DNA from: an uncultured Alistipes sp.
GTDB lineage: Bacteria; Bacteroidota; Bacteroidia; Bacteroidales; Rikenellaceae
Reading direction: 5' to 3'
Assembly (NCBI GenBank): GCA_947573795.1
Contig: CANPHE010000006.1
Span: forward strand, 21,666 to 85,665
Length of the DNA stretch: 64,000 nt
Shown here: positions 40,185 through 49,378 of the stretch, one piece after another
Numbering within the stretch: position 1 is the first letter of the stretch
Layout of the letters: every line of letters starts with the position of its first letter
The notes under the pieces: model-generated
The model's input: only the letters and a program-made list of their open reading frames with translations
Databases searched by the model: none
What the model was told of the DNA's origin: nothing
Translations under genes and position numbers: made by a program

Positions 40185-42206
40185 TTACCATCCGGGATTC
40201 TGAACCAGTGCAGGGCTCTTGTCGATCTCGGTCTGCGGAATGGGGAACAAATAGTACTCTTTCTTGAATACGCGCTGTTCGAAAGCGACGCGGGTGTAGA
40301 ACTCCGTCGAACGGAAGTTGTTGGTCTTCGGGTCGCCGCCGCGTACCGAGAGGCCCCAAACGTTGCCGGCATCGCCGTATTTGTGGACGGGAGCACCCGA
40401 AACGACCTCGCGCGAATCGTTGCCTCCGGCCGGCGTCTTGTCCGAGAGCAGACGGCGGCGCGTGGTGTAGAAGCGGTCGCCTTCGAAGTTGAGCTCGATC
40501 TGACGCTCGCGCAGGATGTAGTCGCGCTGCTGGTCCTTGTTGCCCTTGATGCCGGGATAGGTCGAGAAGATGCTCGGCAGACCGGCACGCTTGCGGATCA
40601 AATCCCAGTACTTCTGGATATCGCTGTTCGTCGGATCGTACTCGTTCAACGCCTCGATGTAGTCGAGCAGAATCTGGGCGTAACGAATGTAGATCGAGAT
40701 GTATTTGCCGGGCAAGTTCATACGCGTATAGAAATCGGCCTCGGCAACGACGCGCTTCTGCGTGAGGAAGCCCGTCATCGAGTAGTTGAGGCTCTGTCCC
40801 GAGTTGGATTTACCGCCGAAATAGAGTTCGCAACGACCCCAGCCGTCCTGCTGCGAGGCGTTCATGTTGAATCCGTTGCGATGAACGGCATCGTCCGAGT
40901 AGGGAAGCTGTACGCGGTGGTTGTAGTTGATCGAAGCGTAGAAACGCGCCTCGCGGTTGCAGAACATATTCCAGTCGCCCTCGGCATGGCCCCAGGCGTC
41001 GAGGTTCTTCAGGTCGCGGATCTCGGTCTTGCGGCCGGCGTCGGTCTTCATGTCTACGCCGCTGAAGTTGTAGTGCGGACCGTCGGAGGTGGCGAAACCG
41101 CGCTCGGTGTAACCCGACTGGGGATCATCGATCCGGCGGCCGTTCTCCATGTAGAAGGCGTCGACCAGACGCAGCGTGGGGCCTACGGCACCCATACAGG
41201 TGGCGCTACCGGCACCTTCCGGAATCGTGTGGACCATCCAGGCATAACGCGCGCCGCGGTTGTCCCACGAAAGGGTACCCTGGTCGATCGAACCGAAGAC
41301 GATCTCGGAGTTCCAACCGTTGTTGAAGAGGTTGTAGTAGGATTTGTAGGGATTGAAATCCTTCGAATCCATACCTACGTCGCCATTGGTGTAGAGCTTG
41401 ATGTTGGCGGCATCGGCTCGGGCGATCACGACCTTGTATGCGTCGGCCGCCGTCTCCCAACGCTTCACGTCGTAGGTCGTGCTGGCCAGGTGCGTGCCGT
41501 CGTGGTTCGTGAAATCGGCATAGTCGGGGTTGCCGTTCCACTGCTCCGAAGCCTGCAAGAGAAGCATCATGGCCTTCACGGAGAGTGCGGCGGATGCCGT
41601 CGCGCGACCCAGGTTGTCGGTCTCCGAGGAGTAGGAGTCGGGCAACAGTTTCTCGGCGCGGTCCATCAGCTCGCAAACGTATGCGGCGCATTCGTCGAAC
41701 GGCGCGCGGGGCATGTTGCCGAAGTCGGCGTCGTTGCTCATCTGCTGTTTGATGAGCACGACCGGACCGTACTGGCGCAGCAGCAGGAAGTAGTAGTAAC
41801 CGCGCAGGAAGAGGGCTTCGCCCAGGTAGCGGTCCTTGAGGTCCTGCGACAGGGCGCCGCACTTGCCGACGTTGTTTTCGAATACGAACGTCGAACGGAT
41901 GGCCCGGTAGTAGGTACCCCATTTTACGTAGAAGCTCGTCGAGGGCTCCCAGATACCGAGATTGATGTTGTAGGTCGGATATACGGACCAGGGAATATCG
42001 CACTCGTCGGCGCAACCCAGCCAGGGATCATCCTGATGCAGACGGTCCATCGGCAGTGCGGCATAGCAGTTCGTCAGGTATTTCTGCACCTCGGCGCGGT
42101 TGCTCCAGACCATTTTGTCGGTCTTCATGTCGTCGGGTTCTTTGTCGAGATATTCGCAACCCGCGAACATTGCAGTGGCTATAAGCAGATAAAATATCTT
42201 TTTCAT
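40185..42206 (-). CDS. SusD/RagB-family outer membrane lipoprotein
   Basis: This 673-residue lipoprotein (lipobox AMFAGC, Cys ~17) has the usual SusD features. The N-terminal EYLDKEPDD segment, TPR-like helices (AIRSTFVFENN and LGEALFLRGYYYFLLLRQYGPV), and the C-terminal RHLF-type region (YYLFPIPQTEIDKSPALVQN) with final PGW are all present. It caps the SusC channel and binds the glycan at the surface. At 673 residues it is longer than many SusDs (~550), with extra sequence in the middle. It starts 16 nt after susC. Confidence 0.96.
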   Translation of the reverse strand: MKKIFYLLIATAMFAGCEYLDKEPDDMKTDKMVWSNRAEVQKYLTNCYAALPMDRLHQDDPWLGCADECDIPWSVYPTYNINLGIWEPSTSFYVKWGTYYRAIRSTFVFENNVGKCGALSQDLKDRYLGEALFLRGYYYFLLLRQYGPVVLIKQQMSNDADFGNMPRAPFDECAAYVCELMDRAEKLLPDSYSSETDNLGRATASAALSVKAMMLLLQASEQWNGNPDYADFTNHDGTHLASTTYDVKRWETAADAYKVVIARADAANIKLYTNGDVGMDSKDFNPYKSYYNLFNNGWNSEIVFGSIDQGTLSWDNRGARYAWMVHTIPEGAGSATCMGAVGPTLRLVDAFYMENGRRIDDPQSGYTERGFATSDGPHYNFSGVDMKTDAGRKTEIRDLKNLDAWGHAEGDWNMFCNREARFYASINYNHRVQLPYSDDAVHRNGFNMNASQQDGWGRCELYFGGKSNSGQSLNYSMTGFLTQKRVVAEADFYTRMNLPGKYISIYIRYAQILLDYIEALNEYDPTNSDIQKYWDLIRKRAGLPSIFSTYPGIKGNKDQQRDYILRERQIELNFEGDRFYTTRRRLLSDKTPAGGNDSREVVSGAPVHKYGDAGNVWGLSVRGGDPKTNNFRSTEFYTRVAFEQRVFKKEYYLFPIPQTEIDKSPALVQNPGW

Positions 42207-42222
42207 CGTTGGTCGGTTTAGA

Positions 42223-45200
42223 TTAGAAGGTGATTCTCACACCGAGGTTGAACTTGCGGGCGAGCGGGTAGTTGCTACCGTTGCTCGAACCGCTCTCGGG
42301 ATCCCACATGTCCCACGGCGAGAAGAGCAGCAGGTTGCTGCCTACGAAGTAGACGCGCAGGGCCTCGCATCCCCACGATTTGAGGTGCTTGCCGCGGAAG
42401 GTATAGCCCAGCTCGAGGTCCGAAAGACGCAGCAGGCTGCCGTCGTAGATCGTACGCGTGGAGGCTTTCTGGTTGTTGGCCGAAGCGCTGGCCGACAGAC
42501 GCGGATAGAATGCGTTGGGATTGGGGTTCTCCTCCGACCAGCGGTCCATCGCCTTGGCGAAGAGGTTGCCCTTGCCCACACCGTTGGCGAAGGGGAAGAA
42601 CGAACCGCCGAGCGAGTAGCTTACGCGGGCCTGGCCGCGGAAGAAGGCGCCGAAGTCGAGACCCTTCCAGTTGATCTGGAGACCGAAACCGTAGTTGATC
42701 TCCGGAACGCGCGAGTAGCCGATGGCCACTTCGTCGTGTGCGTCGACCACGCCGTCTTTGTTGTAGTCGAGGTATTTCACGTCACCCGGACGTACCGTAC
42801 CGAACTTCTGCTCGGGGCTCAGGTCGATCTCGTCCTGGTCCTCGAACAGACCCAGGGCGATCAGACCGAACTGCTGGTTGAGCGGGTGTCCCGTGCGCAT
42901 GCGCCAGGGATCGGTCGGAGCCTCGTCCTTCTCGGTGACCTTGTTGCGGGCGAAGGAGAAGTTACCGTAGATGCGGTAGTTGACTTTGCCGATATGGTGG
43001 TTGAACTCGGCCGTGGCCTCGAAACCGTGGTTGGTCATCTTACCCATGTTGGCCAACGGCTGCTGGTTGAGACCGGCGATGCCCGGAACCGACGAACGCT
43101 GAATGAGGATATCCCAGCGCTTCTCGTGGAAGTAGTCGAGGTCGATCGAGATCATCGAGTCGAACATCTTGAGTTCCAGACCTATGTCTTTCTTGAGACC
43201 CTTCTCCCACGTCAGACCCAGCACGCCTTCCTGTGCTTCGCCCGTACCGCCGGACCAGGAGGCGTTGGGACCGAAGTAGTGGCCGCCCAGACCCGAACCC
43301 CAGGTGCTCAGGTAGGCGAAACGACCCGAAGCCAGCACGTCGGAACCGACCAGACCGATCGATCCGCGGATCTTCAGGTGGTTGATCCACTTCACCTTCC
43401 AGAACGGTTCGTTCGAAATCAGGTAACCGATGGCACCTGCGGGGAAGACGCCGAAGCGCTCGCCCGACTTGAAGTTCTCCGAACCGTTGTAACCCATGTT
43501 GTATTCGAAGAAGTAGCGGTCGTCGTACGAATAGGTGGCGCGGAACGCGAGACCCTGCTTACGATAGGGAAGCGCGAGGATCGAACTGCCGGCCGCCAGG
43601 TTGTTGTAGCTGCGCTGGTAGTACATCGCCATGGCGCCTACGCGGTGCTTGTCGTTGAAGACCCGCTCGTAGTTGAACTGCGCCTTCAGCTCGTCGGCAC
43701 GGTCGCCCGAATGCTGGTGGCTGTAACCCAGGAATTCGTCGCCTTCGCGCTTGCGCACCAGCGAGTAAAGACCCGTTTCGTCGTCGACGCCGTTCACGGC
43801 GTAGAGGGCCGAGTAACGACCGCGCGCCTGGATCGACGAGGAGTTGAAGTCGTAGGAGAACGACGCCGTGAAGTCGAGACCCTTGGTGATGAAGTCGAGT
43901 TTCTGCTTGAGGATGATCTGGCTCATGACCGACGTGCGGTAGGTCTTGTTGTAACCCGAACCGAACAGACGCTCGGCGGGGTTACCCAGCGAGGTCGAAA
44001 GCGGAGCACCCCAACCCCACTGCAATTCGCCGAACTCGTCGTAGCCGATGGGCACGCGTACGGGCGTGGTAATGGGGTCCTGCTCGTAACATGCCTTGAA
44101 AAGCTCCGAAGCCTGCGACTGGAAGTTGTTGTTGGCCGTGATGGGACGCGGCTGGTGGGCATCGGTCATGTTGGCACCGATCTCGAGCGAGAGGGTCGTC
44201 GTCTTGGTGAGCGACATGTCAATGTTCGAACGGAAGTTGTAGCGCGTGATATTGATATTGGTATTATAATCCGTATCGGGATTGTTGTAGAGGTTACCGT
44301 TATCGCGCAGGTAGCTGGCCGTCACGTAGTAACGCGCACGCTCGCCACCGCCCCGGACATTAACCGAAACCTGGGTGTTGGTCGAGTATTTCGTGAAGAG
44401 CTCGTCGAACCAGTTGACGTTGGGATAAAGATAGGGATCGGCTTTCGACTCGGTCATCTGAATCTGGTAGGGCGTGTAGAATTCGCTGCCGTAAGCCTCG
44501 TTGTAGAGACGCATGTAGTTGGCGCCGTCGAGCAGCTTGGGCATGTTCACCAGGTTGGAGATACCGCTTTCGATCTTCACGTCGATCTGCGCCTTCTGAG
44601 CCACACCCTTGCGGGTCGTTACGAGCACGACGCCGTTGGCGGCACGCACACCGTAAACGGCCGTAGCCGATGCGTCCTTGAGCACCGAGATGGTCTCGAT
44701 CTCCTCGATCGAGAGATCGGACATCGAACGCTCCACACCGTCCACCAACACCAACGGGGCGCTGGAGTTGAGCGACGAGATACCGCGAATCCAGAATTCG
44801 GCGTTGTCGAGACCCGGCTCGCCCGTACGCTGTACGACGACCGCACCGGCGATCTTACCGGCCAGGGCGTTGGTCAGGTTGCGCTGCGGGATCTTCAGGG
44901 CGTCGCGCGAAACGGACGAAATGGCGCCGATCACGCTGGCTTTACGCTGATGACCCATACCGACGACCACGGCGGCGTCCATCTCGAGCGTATCCTCCTC
45001 CATGAAGATGTCGAGGCTGAGCGACTTGGGAACGACGGCCGTTTGGGATTTGTAACCCAGGCAGGTGAAGGTCAGGTGCACACCCGGATTGGGAACGTCG
45101 ATCACGTAGTATCCGTTTCCGTCGGTTACGGTACCCGTTTTCGTTTCGTCGATGATAACGGCGACGCCCGCTACCGGCTGACCGTTGGGATCGATGACTT

Positions 45201-45387
45201 TTCCTTTGACGATCTGTCTTTCGGCACGGGCCGGTGCCGCACTGTACGCATTCGACTCCGATGCTTCGTCAGCGGGTGCTGCGAACGACGGCGCCGATAG
45301 CGTAATGGCCAGAAGGAGAGCGAACAACCGCCATTCCCCCCCCCTCAAAAATCGGAAGCAAAGATTTGTCATAAGTTCTTCATACAT
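42223..45387 (-). CDS. SusC/RagA-family TonB-dependent transporter
   Basis: This 1054-residue outer-membrane protein has a signal peptide ending near SFAA; an alternative start at 45372 (MTNLCFRF) is equally possible. After it come a carboxypeptidase-regulatory-like beta domain (KGKVIDPNGQPVAGVAVIID, ~60-140) and the plug with the SusC signature (LTNALAGKIAGAVVVQRTGEPG). A 22-strand barrel ends in FNLGVRITF. It imports the oligomer released at the surface, powered by TonB. There is no N-terminal STN signalling domain, which agrees with control by a local ROK/AraC-type regulator rather than an anti-sigma pair. Confidence 0.96.
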   Translation of the reverse strand: MYEELMTNLCFRFLRGGEWRLFALLLAITLSAPSFAAPADEASESNAYSAAPARAERQIVKGKVIDPNGQPVAGVAVIIDETKTGTVTDGNGYYVIDVPNPGVHLTFTCLGYKSQTAVVPKSLSLDIFMEEDTLEMDAAVVVGMGHQRKASVIGAISSVSRDALKIPQRNLTNALAGKIAGAVVVQRTGEPGLDNAEFWIRGISSLNSSAPLVLVDGVERSMSDLSIEEIETISVLKDASATAVYGVRAANGVVLVTTRKGVAQKAQIDVKIESGISNLVNMPKLLDGANYMRLYNEAYGSEFYTPYQIQMTESKADPYLYPNVNWFDELFTKYSTNTQVSVNVRGGGERARYYVTASYLRDNGNLYNNPDTDYNTNINITRYNFRSNIDMSLTKTTTLSLEIGANMTDAHQPRPITANNNFQSQASELFKACYEQDPITTPVRVPIGYDEFGELQWGWGAPLSTSLGNPAERLFGSGYNKTYRTSVMSQIILKQKLDFITKGLDFTASFSYDFNSSSIQARGRYSALYAVNGVDDETGLYSLVRKREGDEFLGYSHQHSGDRADELKAQFNYERVFNDKHRVGAMAMYYQRSYNNLAAGSSILALPYRKQGLAFRATYSYDDRYFFEYNMGYNGSENFKSGERFGVFPAGAIGYLISNEPFWKVKWINHLKIRGSIGLVGSDVLASGRFAYLSTWGSGLGGHYFGPNASWSGGTGEAQEGVLGLTWEKGLKKDIGLELKMFDSMISIDLDYFHEKRWDILIQRSSVPGIAGLNQQPLANMGKMTNHGFEATAEFNHHIGKVNYRIYGNFSFARNKVTEKDEAPTDPWRMRTGHPLNQQFGLIALGLFEDQDEIDLSPEQKFGTVRPGDVKYLDYNKDGVVDAHDEVAIGYSRVPEINYGFGLQINWKGLDFGAFFRGQARVSYSLGGSFFPFANGVGKGNLFAKAMDRWSEENPNPNAFYPRLSASASANNQKASTRTIYDGSLLRLSDLELGYTFRGKHLKSWGCEALRVYFVGSNLLLFSPWDMWDPESGSSNGSNYPLARKFNLGVRITF

Positions 45388-45740
45388 TTAATAATTAGGA
45401 ATTTAGGTGGCATTGGGATTTCCAGTAGGAAAATTCCAACTATTCATTACGGAAGACAAAATAATATAGTTTTTTTCAATTTGTTCTCATTCCGGGGAGA
45501 TAAAATAAATTAAATTTCCATCTTTTTTATTTAGCGCGCGGATATTCGAAGCGAAAATAAAATATATCATATTGTTTTATAACATATTAAGCGAAAAACT
45601 ACCGCATATCAATTTAAAAATTATATTTTCGAAATTATCCGGATATTTACGATTTTATGTTTTATAATTCCGCTTAAAATATTTGTATTCCGAGCGATAA
45701 TACCTACCTTTGCGGTTGAAACCAGCTTATTTTTGCCGCC
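45388..45740. promoter_or_regulatory. AT-rich divergent control region between susC and the ROK regulator
   Basis: This 353-nt spacer is strikingly AT-rich compared with the surrounding genes. It carries the ROK promoter on the plus strand. AAGCGAAAA occurs twice, at 45549-45557 and 45589-45597, 40 nt apart, which could be a regulator site. No convincing TAnnTTTG toward susC was found; the nearest one-mismatch box on the minus strand is at 45457-45464. Confidence 0.55.
45682..45712 (+). promoter_or_regulatory. Promoter of the ROK regulator
   Basis: TTTG (45682-45685) and TACCTTTG (45705-45712) with 19 nt between match the Bacteroides consensus. The ATG is 28 nt downstream. Confidence 0.75.
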
Positions 45741-46982
45741 ATGTCCAGTTTGTTCGCTTCGGAATCCCCTTTGGCCGAGTTCGCCCGGGCCGTCAAGGTC
45801 TCTATTTTAAAAAAGATATTCGCTAAAAAGGAGTTCACGATTCCCGACATCGCAGAAGAGACGAATTTCAGCGTCACGACCGTCGCCAAGCATGTCGCCG
45901 AGTTGCAGGAAAGCCGTCTGCTCGAACGCATCGACCGCCTGAAAACCAACAAACGGGGTCGACGGCCCGTGCTTTATCGGGTGAAATCCGACGCCTGGAA
46001 TTTTCTCGGGGTGGATATCAAGTCGCACGGGCTTACCTTCGGGTTGATGAACCTCTCGGGCGAGATGGTGCGGACCGAGCAGATCGGAGATTTCTATTTC
46101 GAGAATACGCACAACAAGTTGGACGAGATTTGCACCCACATCTCGCAGTTCATCGCGCGGGCCGAAAGCGAACTGCCGGGAAAGGTCGTCAGCGCCAATT
46201 TCAACATCGGCGGACGGGTCAATTCGCGGACGGGAACGAGTGCGTCGATCTTCAATTTCGAGGAGACGCGCGACATGCCGCTGACCGACCTGTTGAGCGA
46301 ACGGCTGGAGATACCGGTTTTCATCGAGAACGACACCAAGGCGATGGCTTACGGAGAGTATGCGTCGGAGGAGCGGCCAGACTACGAAAACGTGATCTAC
46401 GTCAATGTCGGATGGGGGCTCGGGCTCTGCCTGATCGTCAACGGAGAAATCTATTACGGCAAAGACGGCTATTCGGGGGAGTTCGGCCATATCCACATGT
46501 ACAACAACAATGTCATGTGCCACTGCGGCAAGAAGGGATGCATCGAAACCGAACTCTCGGGCAGCGCGATCTGCCGCAAACTCATCGAACGCATCCACAA
46601 CCACGAAGCGTCGGCGCTCTCGCGCAAGGTATGGGACGGCAATGTCATTACGATCGCCGACATCATCGCTGCCACGGAGCAGGAGGACCCCCTCTGCATC
46701 GAACTCGTATCGCAGGTCGGCAGCGAATTGGGGCATCAGCTGGCCGGGTTGATAAACCTGCTGAATCCCGACCGGATCGTCATCGGGGGCAAGATCGCCG
46801 AGGTCGCACCCTACTATTTCTTGCAACCCGTGACGCTGGCCATCCACAAGTATTCGTTGCGGCTGATGAACCAACACCTGTCGATCGTGCCTTCGCGGCT
46901 GGGGCCGAATGCCGGAATCGTCGGCGCCTGCATGCTGGCACGGAAGCGGCAGGTGTGGGACCGTCTGCTGGGGACGATTTAG
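45741..46982 (+). CDS. ROK-family transcriptional regulator (NagC/XylR-type)
   Basis: This 413-residue protein has an N-terminal winged helix (~20-75: FTIPDIAEETNFSVTTVAKH) followed by a ROK sugar-kinase-like domain. Seen are the nucleotide-binding-like VDIKSHGLTFGLM, GYSGEFGHIHM, and the zinc motif C260-H-C262-GKKGC267. The last matches the ROK CxCGxxGCxE pattern. The start fits the promoter 28 nt upstream. Divergent transcription from susC makes it the probable regulator of the PUL. Many homologues respond to GlcNAc-derived sugars, which would agree with GH20 and the AGE epimerase, but the ligand is inferred. Confidence 0.92.
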   Translation: MSSLFASESPLAEFARAVKVSILKKIFAKKEFTIPDIAEETNFSVTTVAKHVAELQESRLLERIDRLKTNKRGRRPVLYRVKSDAWNFLGVDIKSHGLTFGLMNLSGEMVRTEQIGDFYFENTHNKLDEICTHISQFIARAESELPGKVVSANFNIGGRVNSRTGTSASIFNFEETRDMPLTDLLSERLEIPVFIENDTKAMAYGEYASEERPDYENVIYVNVGWGLGLCLIVNGEIYYGKDGYSGEFGHIHMYNNNVMCHCGKKGCIETELSGSAICRKLIERIHNHEASALSRKVWDGNVITIADIIAATEQEDPLCIELVSQVGSELGHQLAGLINLLNPDRIVIGGKIAEVAPYYFLQPVTLAIHKYSLRLMNQHLSIVPSRLGPNAGIVGACMLARKRQVWDRLLGTI

Positions 46983-46987
46983 CAGGT

Positions 46988-47043
46988 GAGGGAGGGGCAT
47001 TTCGAGTAGGGTCCTCGGCCGGTCCGTCCTACCCCACTCCCTC
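46988..47043 (+). terminator. Nested hairpin after the ROK gene
   Basis: GAGGGAG (46988-46994) pairs with CTCCCTC (47037-47043), and inside it GTAGG (47006-47010) pairs with CCTAC (47028-47032). It begins 5 nt after the stop codon. There is no T tract, so it may be a bidirectional barrier between converging transcripts. Confidence 0.5.
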
Positions 47044-47091
47044 GCTCGAAAGAGGCTTATAGTCCGGTTATAAAGATAGAATTTCCACTTT

Positions 47092-47178
47092 TCACCTAAA
47101 ACCCGCAAGGCACAAGCCCTGCCATCTTCGACGGCTCGCACTTTCAGCGCGACGCCCCAGCTGCCGAAGATGAATTTC
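47092..47178 (-). repeat. Repeat family C, copy 2 (KFIFGSW-type frame)
   Basis: On the minus strand downstream of the AraC gene, a frame reads KKFIFGSWGVALKVRAVEDG and then ends VLGEK. This matches copy 1 at 17.6 kb in both DNA and peptide pattern. No start codon precedes it in frame, because a TGA lies shortly upstream, so it is not an intact gene here. Confidence 0.5.
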
Positions 47179-47228
47179 TTTTCGCTTTCGGCTTTTCACC
47201 TTTGCCCCTCCACGGCCTCTCGCCCGGG

Positions 47229-48140
47229 CTACCCCTGTGCCTTGTACTGCGACGGCGACATGCCGGTCAGCCGCTTGAAATAGCACCCGAAGAAAGACTG
47301 GTTGGGGAAATTGAGGTGGTAGGATATCTCCTGGATACTCATATTCGTGTATTTAAGTAGCGACTGAGCTTCGAGCAGTACGAAATGAGCGATCCAATCC
47401 GAGACGGGTTTACCGCTGATTTGCTTGATGATCGTCGTCAGGTATTTCGGCGTGATACACAACTGCCGCGCATAAAAATTCACACTGCGCTCCTTTTTAT
47501 AATGGTCGCTGAGCAATTCGATGAATTTGCGGAAATACTCTTCGTTGCGGTTTCGTTCCTGGGGTTCCGTTTCGGGATGTTCCGCGATGTACCGGGATAG
47601 CGTGTCGGCGACTTTGTAGATCGTCGCGGCAGTCAGCTCGTTTACGATATCACGCGTGAACTGCTGCTCGGGAGCCTTCAGTTCGGTGGCGATCAACCGG
47701 ATATAGTCGCCGATCAAGCCACCCTCTTCCGGTCGGAGTTCGATGCAGGGGCGATCGGCCAGTTGCAGAAAGAGTTGCAGAATACGCTTGGTGTCCATCG
47801 CGATATGCCGCATGAACTCGGACGAAAGCGCCAGGATGTAAGCCTGGAAGTCGTGGGTCGACTTGGTTTGCACGATGCTGCGCGGTCCGAAGATGAACAT
47901 TCGGCCCTCGGTGATCCGATATTCGCGAAGGTTGAGCGAAATGGTGGTTTCGCCCCGGGTACAGACTCCGATGATGAAGGCGTCGATACGTCCGAGGAAC
48001 GGGAGCGACTGTAAAGGCGTATCGCCGAGTACGGCGATGCACTCGCGCTGGATACCTTGGCGATAGACGCCTGCCTGGGCGGTCAGTTCGGTCAGTGTGA
48101 TGCTGGGAATGGTCGTTTCGGTTGAGCTTGCTATGTTCAT
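47229..48140 (-). CDS. AraC-family transcriptional regulator
   Basis: The 303-residue protein has a cupin-like N-terminal sensor domain (~45-160) and a C-terminal double helix-turn-helix (~200-300). The first HTH lies near VNFYARQLCITPKYLTTIIK and the second near MSIQEISYHLNFPNQSFFGC. It ends in the usual FKRLTGMSPSQYKA. Its target cannot be told from position: it is convergent with the ROK gene and faces a repeat-rich spacer. It has its own -7 box 19 nt upstream. Confidence 0.93.
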   Translation of the reverse strand: MNIASSTETTIPSITLTELTAQAGVYRQGIQRECIAVLGDTPLQSLPFLGRIDAFIIGVCTRGETTISLNLREYRITEGRMFIFGPRSIVQTKSTHDFQAYILALSSEFMRHIAMDTKRILQLFLQLADRPCIELRPEEGGLIGDYIRLIATELKAPEQQFTRDIVNELTAATIYKVADTLSRYIAEHPETEPQERNRNEEYFRKFIELLSDHYKKERSVNFYARQLCITPKYLTTIIKQISGKPVSDWIAHFVLLEAQSLLKYTNMSIQEISYHLNFPNQSFFGCYFKRLTGMSPSQYKAQG

Positions 48141-48159
48141 AATCTCTGCTATTTGCGTT

Positions 48160-48167
48160 CAAATATA
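48160..48167 (-). promoter_or_regulatory. -7 box of the AraC-family gene
   Basis: TATATTTG on the minus strand matches TAnnTTTG and lies 19 nt before the start codon. No clear -33 element. Confidence 0.55.
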
Positions 48168-48279
48168 CAAAAATAACGAATATCATGGTTCGATAGGTTC
48201 GAAATAGGAGAAATAACGGACAGTATTGGTCCGTTCATGGAGAATGCGTCGCAAATGGAGCAGTTCCGACCCGGGCAAA

Positions 48280-48316
48280 CGAAATCGCCCCGCCATTGAC
48301 AGGCAGGGCGATTTCG
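48280..48316. terminator. CGAAATCGCCC hairpin in the AraC-skp spacer
   Basis: CGAAATCGCCC (48280-48290) pairs with 48306-48316, with an inner GCC/GGC pair. It resembles the core of the hairpin at 17.5 kb (ATCGCCCC/GGGGCGAT). Direction is unclear; on the minus strand a short TTTG follows. Confidence 0.45.
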
Positions 48317-48326
48317 TCGGTAGTCG

Positions 48327-48413
48327 GATACGATTTTACACCTTCATCGGTTTTTCGATCGGCATTTTGCACAGGGTGGGCGATGCCTCGCGGCCCTTGG
48401 CCGCGTTTACAAA
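48327..48413 (-). repeat. 87-nt direct repeat, copy 1 (contains family A core)
   Basis: This segment recurs at 48515-48601 with two mismatches, 188 nt apart. On the minus strand it reads FVNAAKGREASPTLCKMPIE then KPMKV and a TAA. It includes the GCGGCCAAGGGCCGC hairpin of repeat family A. Confidence 0.85.
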
Positions 48414-48466
48414 TCTGACCCTCCCCTAAATCCCCTCCTCGGAGGGGACTTCCGGTGCAACCCGCA
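48381..48466 (-). repeat. Dispersed repeat family A, copy I
   Basis: Read on the minus strand the element has three parts: a TGC..GCA-type end, a CCCCTCCGAGGAGGGG hairpin, then GATTTGTAAACGCGGCC leading into a GGCC stem. It shares about 60 nt with the copy at 61.04-61.11 kb. Confidence 0.7.
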
Positions 48467-48514
48467 AAGTTATAACGGATCGAAACCGGGCGCGAGCAAA
48501 ATCGTAGCTAATCA

Positions 48515-48601
48515 GATACGACTTTACACCTTCATCGGTTTTTCGATCGGCATTTTGCACAGGATGGGCGATGCCTCGCGGCCCTTGGCCGCGTTTACAA
48601 A
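48515..48601 (-). repeat. 87-nt direct repeat, copy 2
   Basis: It is identical to 48327-48413 except at two positions (48522 and 48563). It keeps the family A stem and the FVNAAKGRE reading frame. Confidence 0.85.
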
Positions 48602-48636
48602 CCGGGGACCCTTCTTCGCTTCACCGAGTCCCCTTT

Positions 48637-48804
48637 CTCCGGGCCGATGAACTCCGTCGAGAACGGGGCACTAAATCTGGCCCGGCGAATTCTGTCGAGA
48701 ACGGGTCACGGAACTCCCCTCTCCGGACCGATGGATTCTATCGAGAACGGGACACTCAATCCGGGCCGGCGGATTCCGTCGAGAAAAGGTCACAGCCCCC
48801 GGCT
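48637..48804. repeat. Tandem 84-nt repeat (two copies, each with two half-units)
   Basis: 48637-48720 and 48721-48804 align at an offset of 84 nt. Each is itself built from two ~40-nt half-units sharing GTCGAGAACGGG-like blocks. 84 nt equals 28 codons, and the plus frame gives MNSVENGALNLARRI / MDSIENGTLNPGRRI. No start or ribosome site supports a gene. Confidence 0.75.
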
Positions 48805-48812
48805 CCGCGGAA

Positions 48813-49346
48813 TTAATTGGCCGCTGCGGGAGCGTCGGTGATGCCGAGTTCGCTCTTCACCTCGGGAGCGATATCGGTCAGATTGGCTTCGTCGAAATAA
48901 GCGAGCGAACCGGTCGAGATATCGAATACCACCAAGTATCCGCCCGCTTTCGAAACCTTGTCGATAGCCGCTTTCGCCTTCTCGACGATCGGGGCCATCA
49001 GTTCGTTGTACTTGCGCTCGTAATCCTGCTGGGCGGCCTGCTGGTACTGTTCGCGACGGGCGAGCAAGTCCTGAAGGTCCTTGGCTTTCATCTCGCGCGT
49101 AGCCTCGGGCAGCGTGCTGTAATTCTTCTGATAGTCCTGCATTTTGGTCGTATACTCGACGTTGATGGCTTCGATGCTCTCCTGGAGGGTCTTGCCGAAG
49201 GCTTCGAGGTTCTCCTGCATCTGCTTCATCTCGGGCATCGTGCTGATGATTTCACCCGTGTTGATGCGTCCGAATTTCTGCGCGAAAAGCGATGTCGAGC
49301 TCATCACGAGTACGACCGCGAGGGTCAGTTTGATTGCTTTTTTCAT
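48813..49346 (-). CDS. Skp/OmpH-family periplasmic chaperone, paralogue 1
   Basis: This 177-residue protein has a signal peptide (MKKAIKLTLAVVLVMSSTSLFAQ) and a typical Skp pattern. An N-terminal strand (KFGRINTGEIIS) is followed by a long charged coiled coil (~40-125) and a final beta segment (AGGYLVVFD). It chaperones unfolded outer-membrane proteins to the BAM complex. Its place as third gene after bamA supports this. It lies 32 nt downstream of a second skp-like gene; tandem skp genes after bamA are common in Bacteroidota. Confidence 0.92.
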   Translation of the reverse strand: MKKAIKLTLAVVLVMSSTSLFAQKFGRINTGEIISTMPEMKQMQENLEAFGKTLQESIEAINVEYTTKMQDYQKNYSTLPEATREMKAKDLQDLLARREQYQQAAQQDYERKYNELMAPIVEKAKAAIDKVSKAGGYLVVFDISTGSLAYFDEANLTDIAPEVKSELGITDAPAAAN

Positions 49347-49378
49347 AAAGATTTATTCAGTTAATGTTTTGATGTCGG

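Noticed and set aside
42385-45300. 971-aa plus-strand ORF
   Set aside because: It is antisense to susC, whose domains are unmistakable.
48327-48804. Possible CRISPR array
   Set aside because: Repeat units are too long (84-87 nt), few, and not separated by uniform spacers; there are no cas genes.
48571-48841. Two small plus-strand ORFs (81 and 64 aa)
   Set aside because: They are translations of the tandem 84-nt repeat and family A; no ribosome site or homologous domain is evident.
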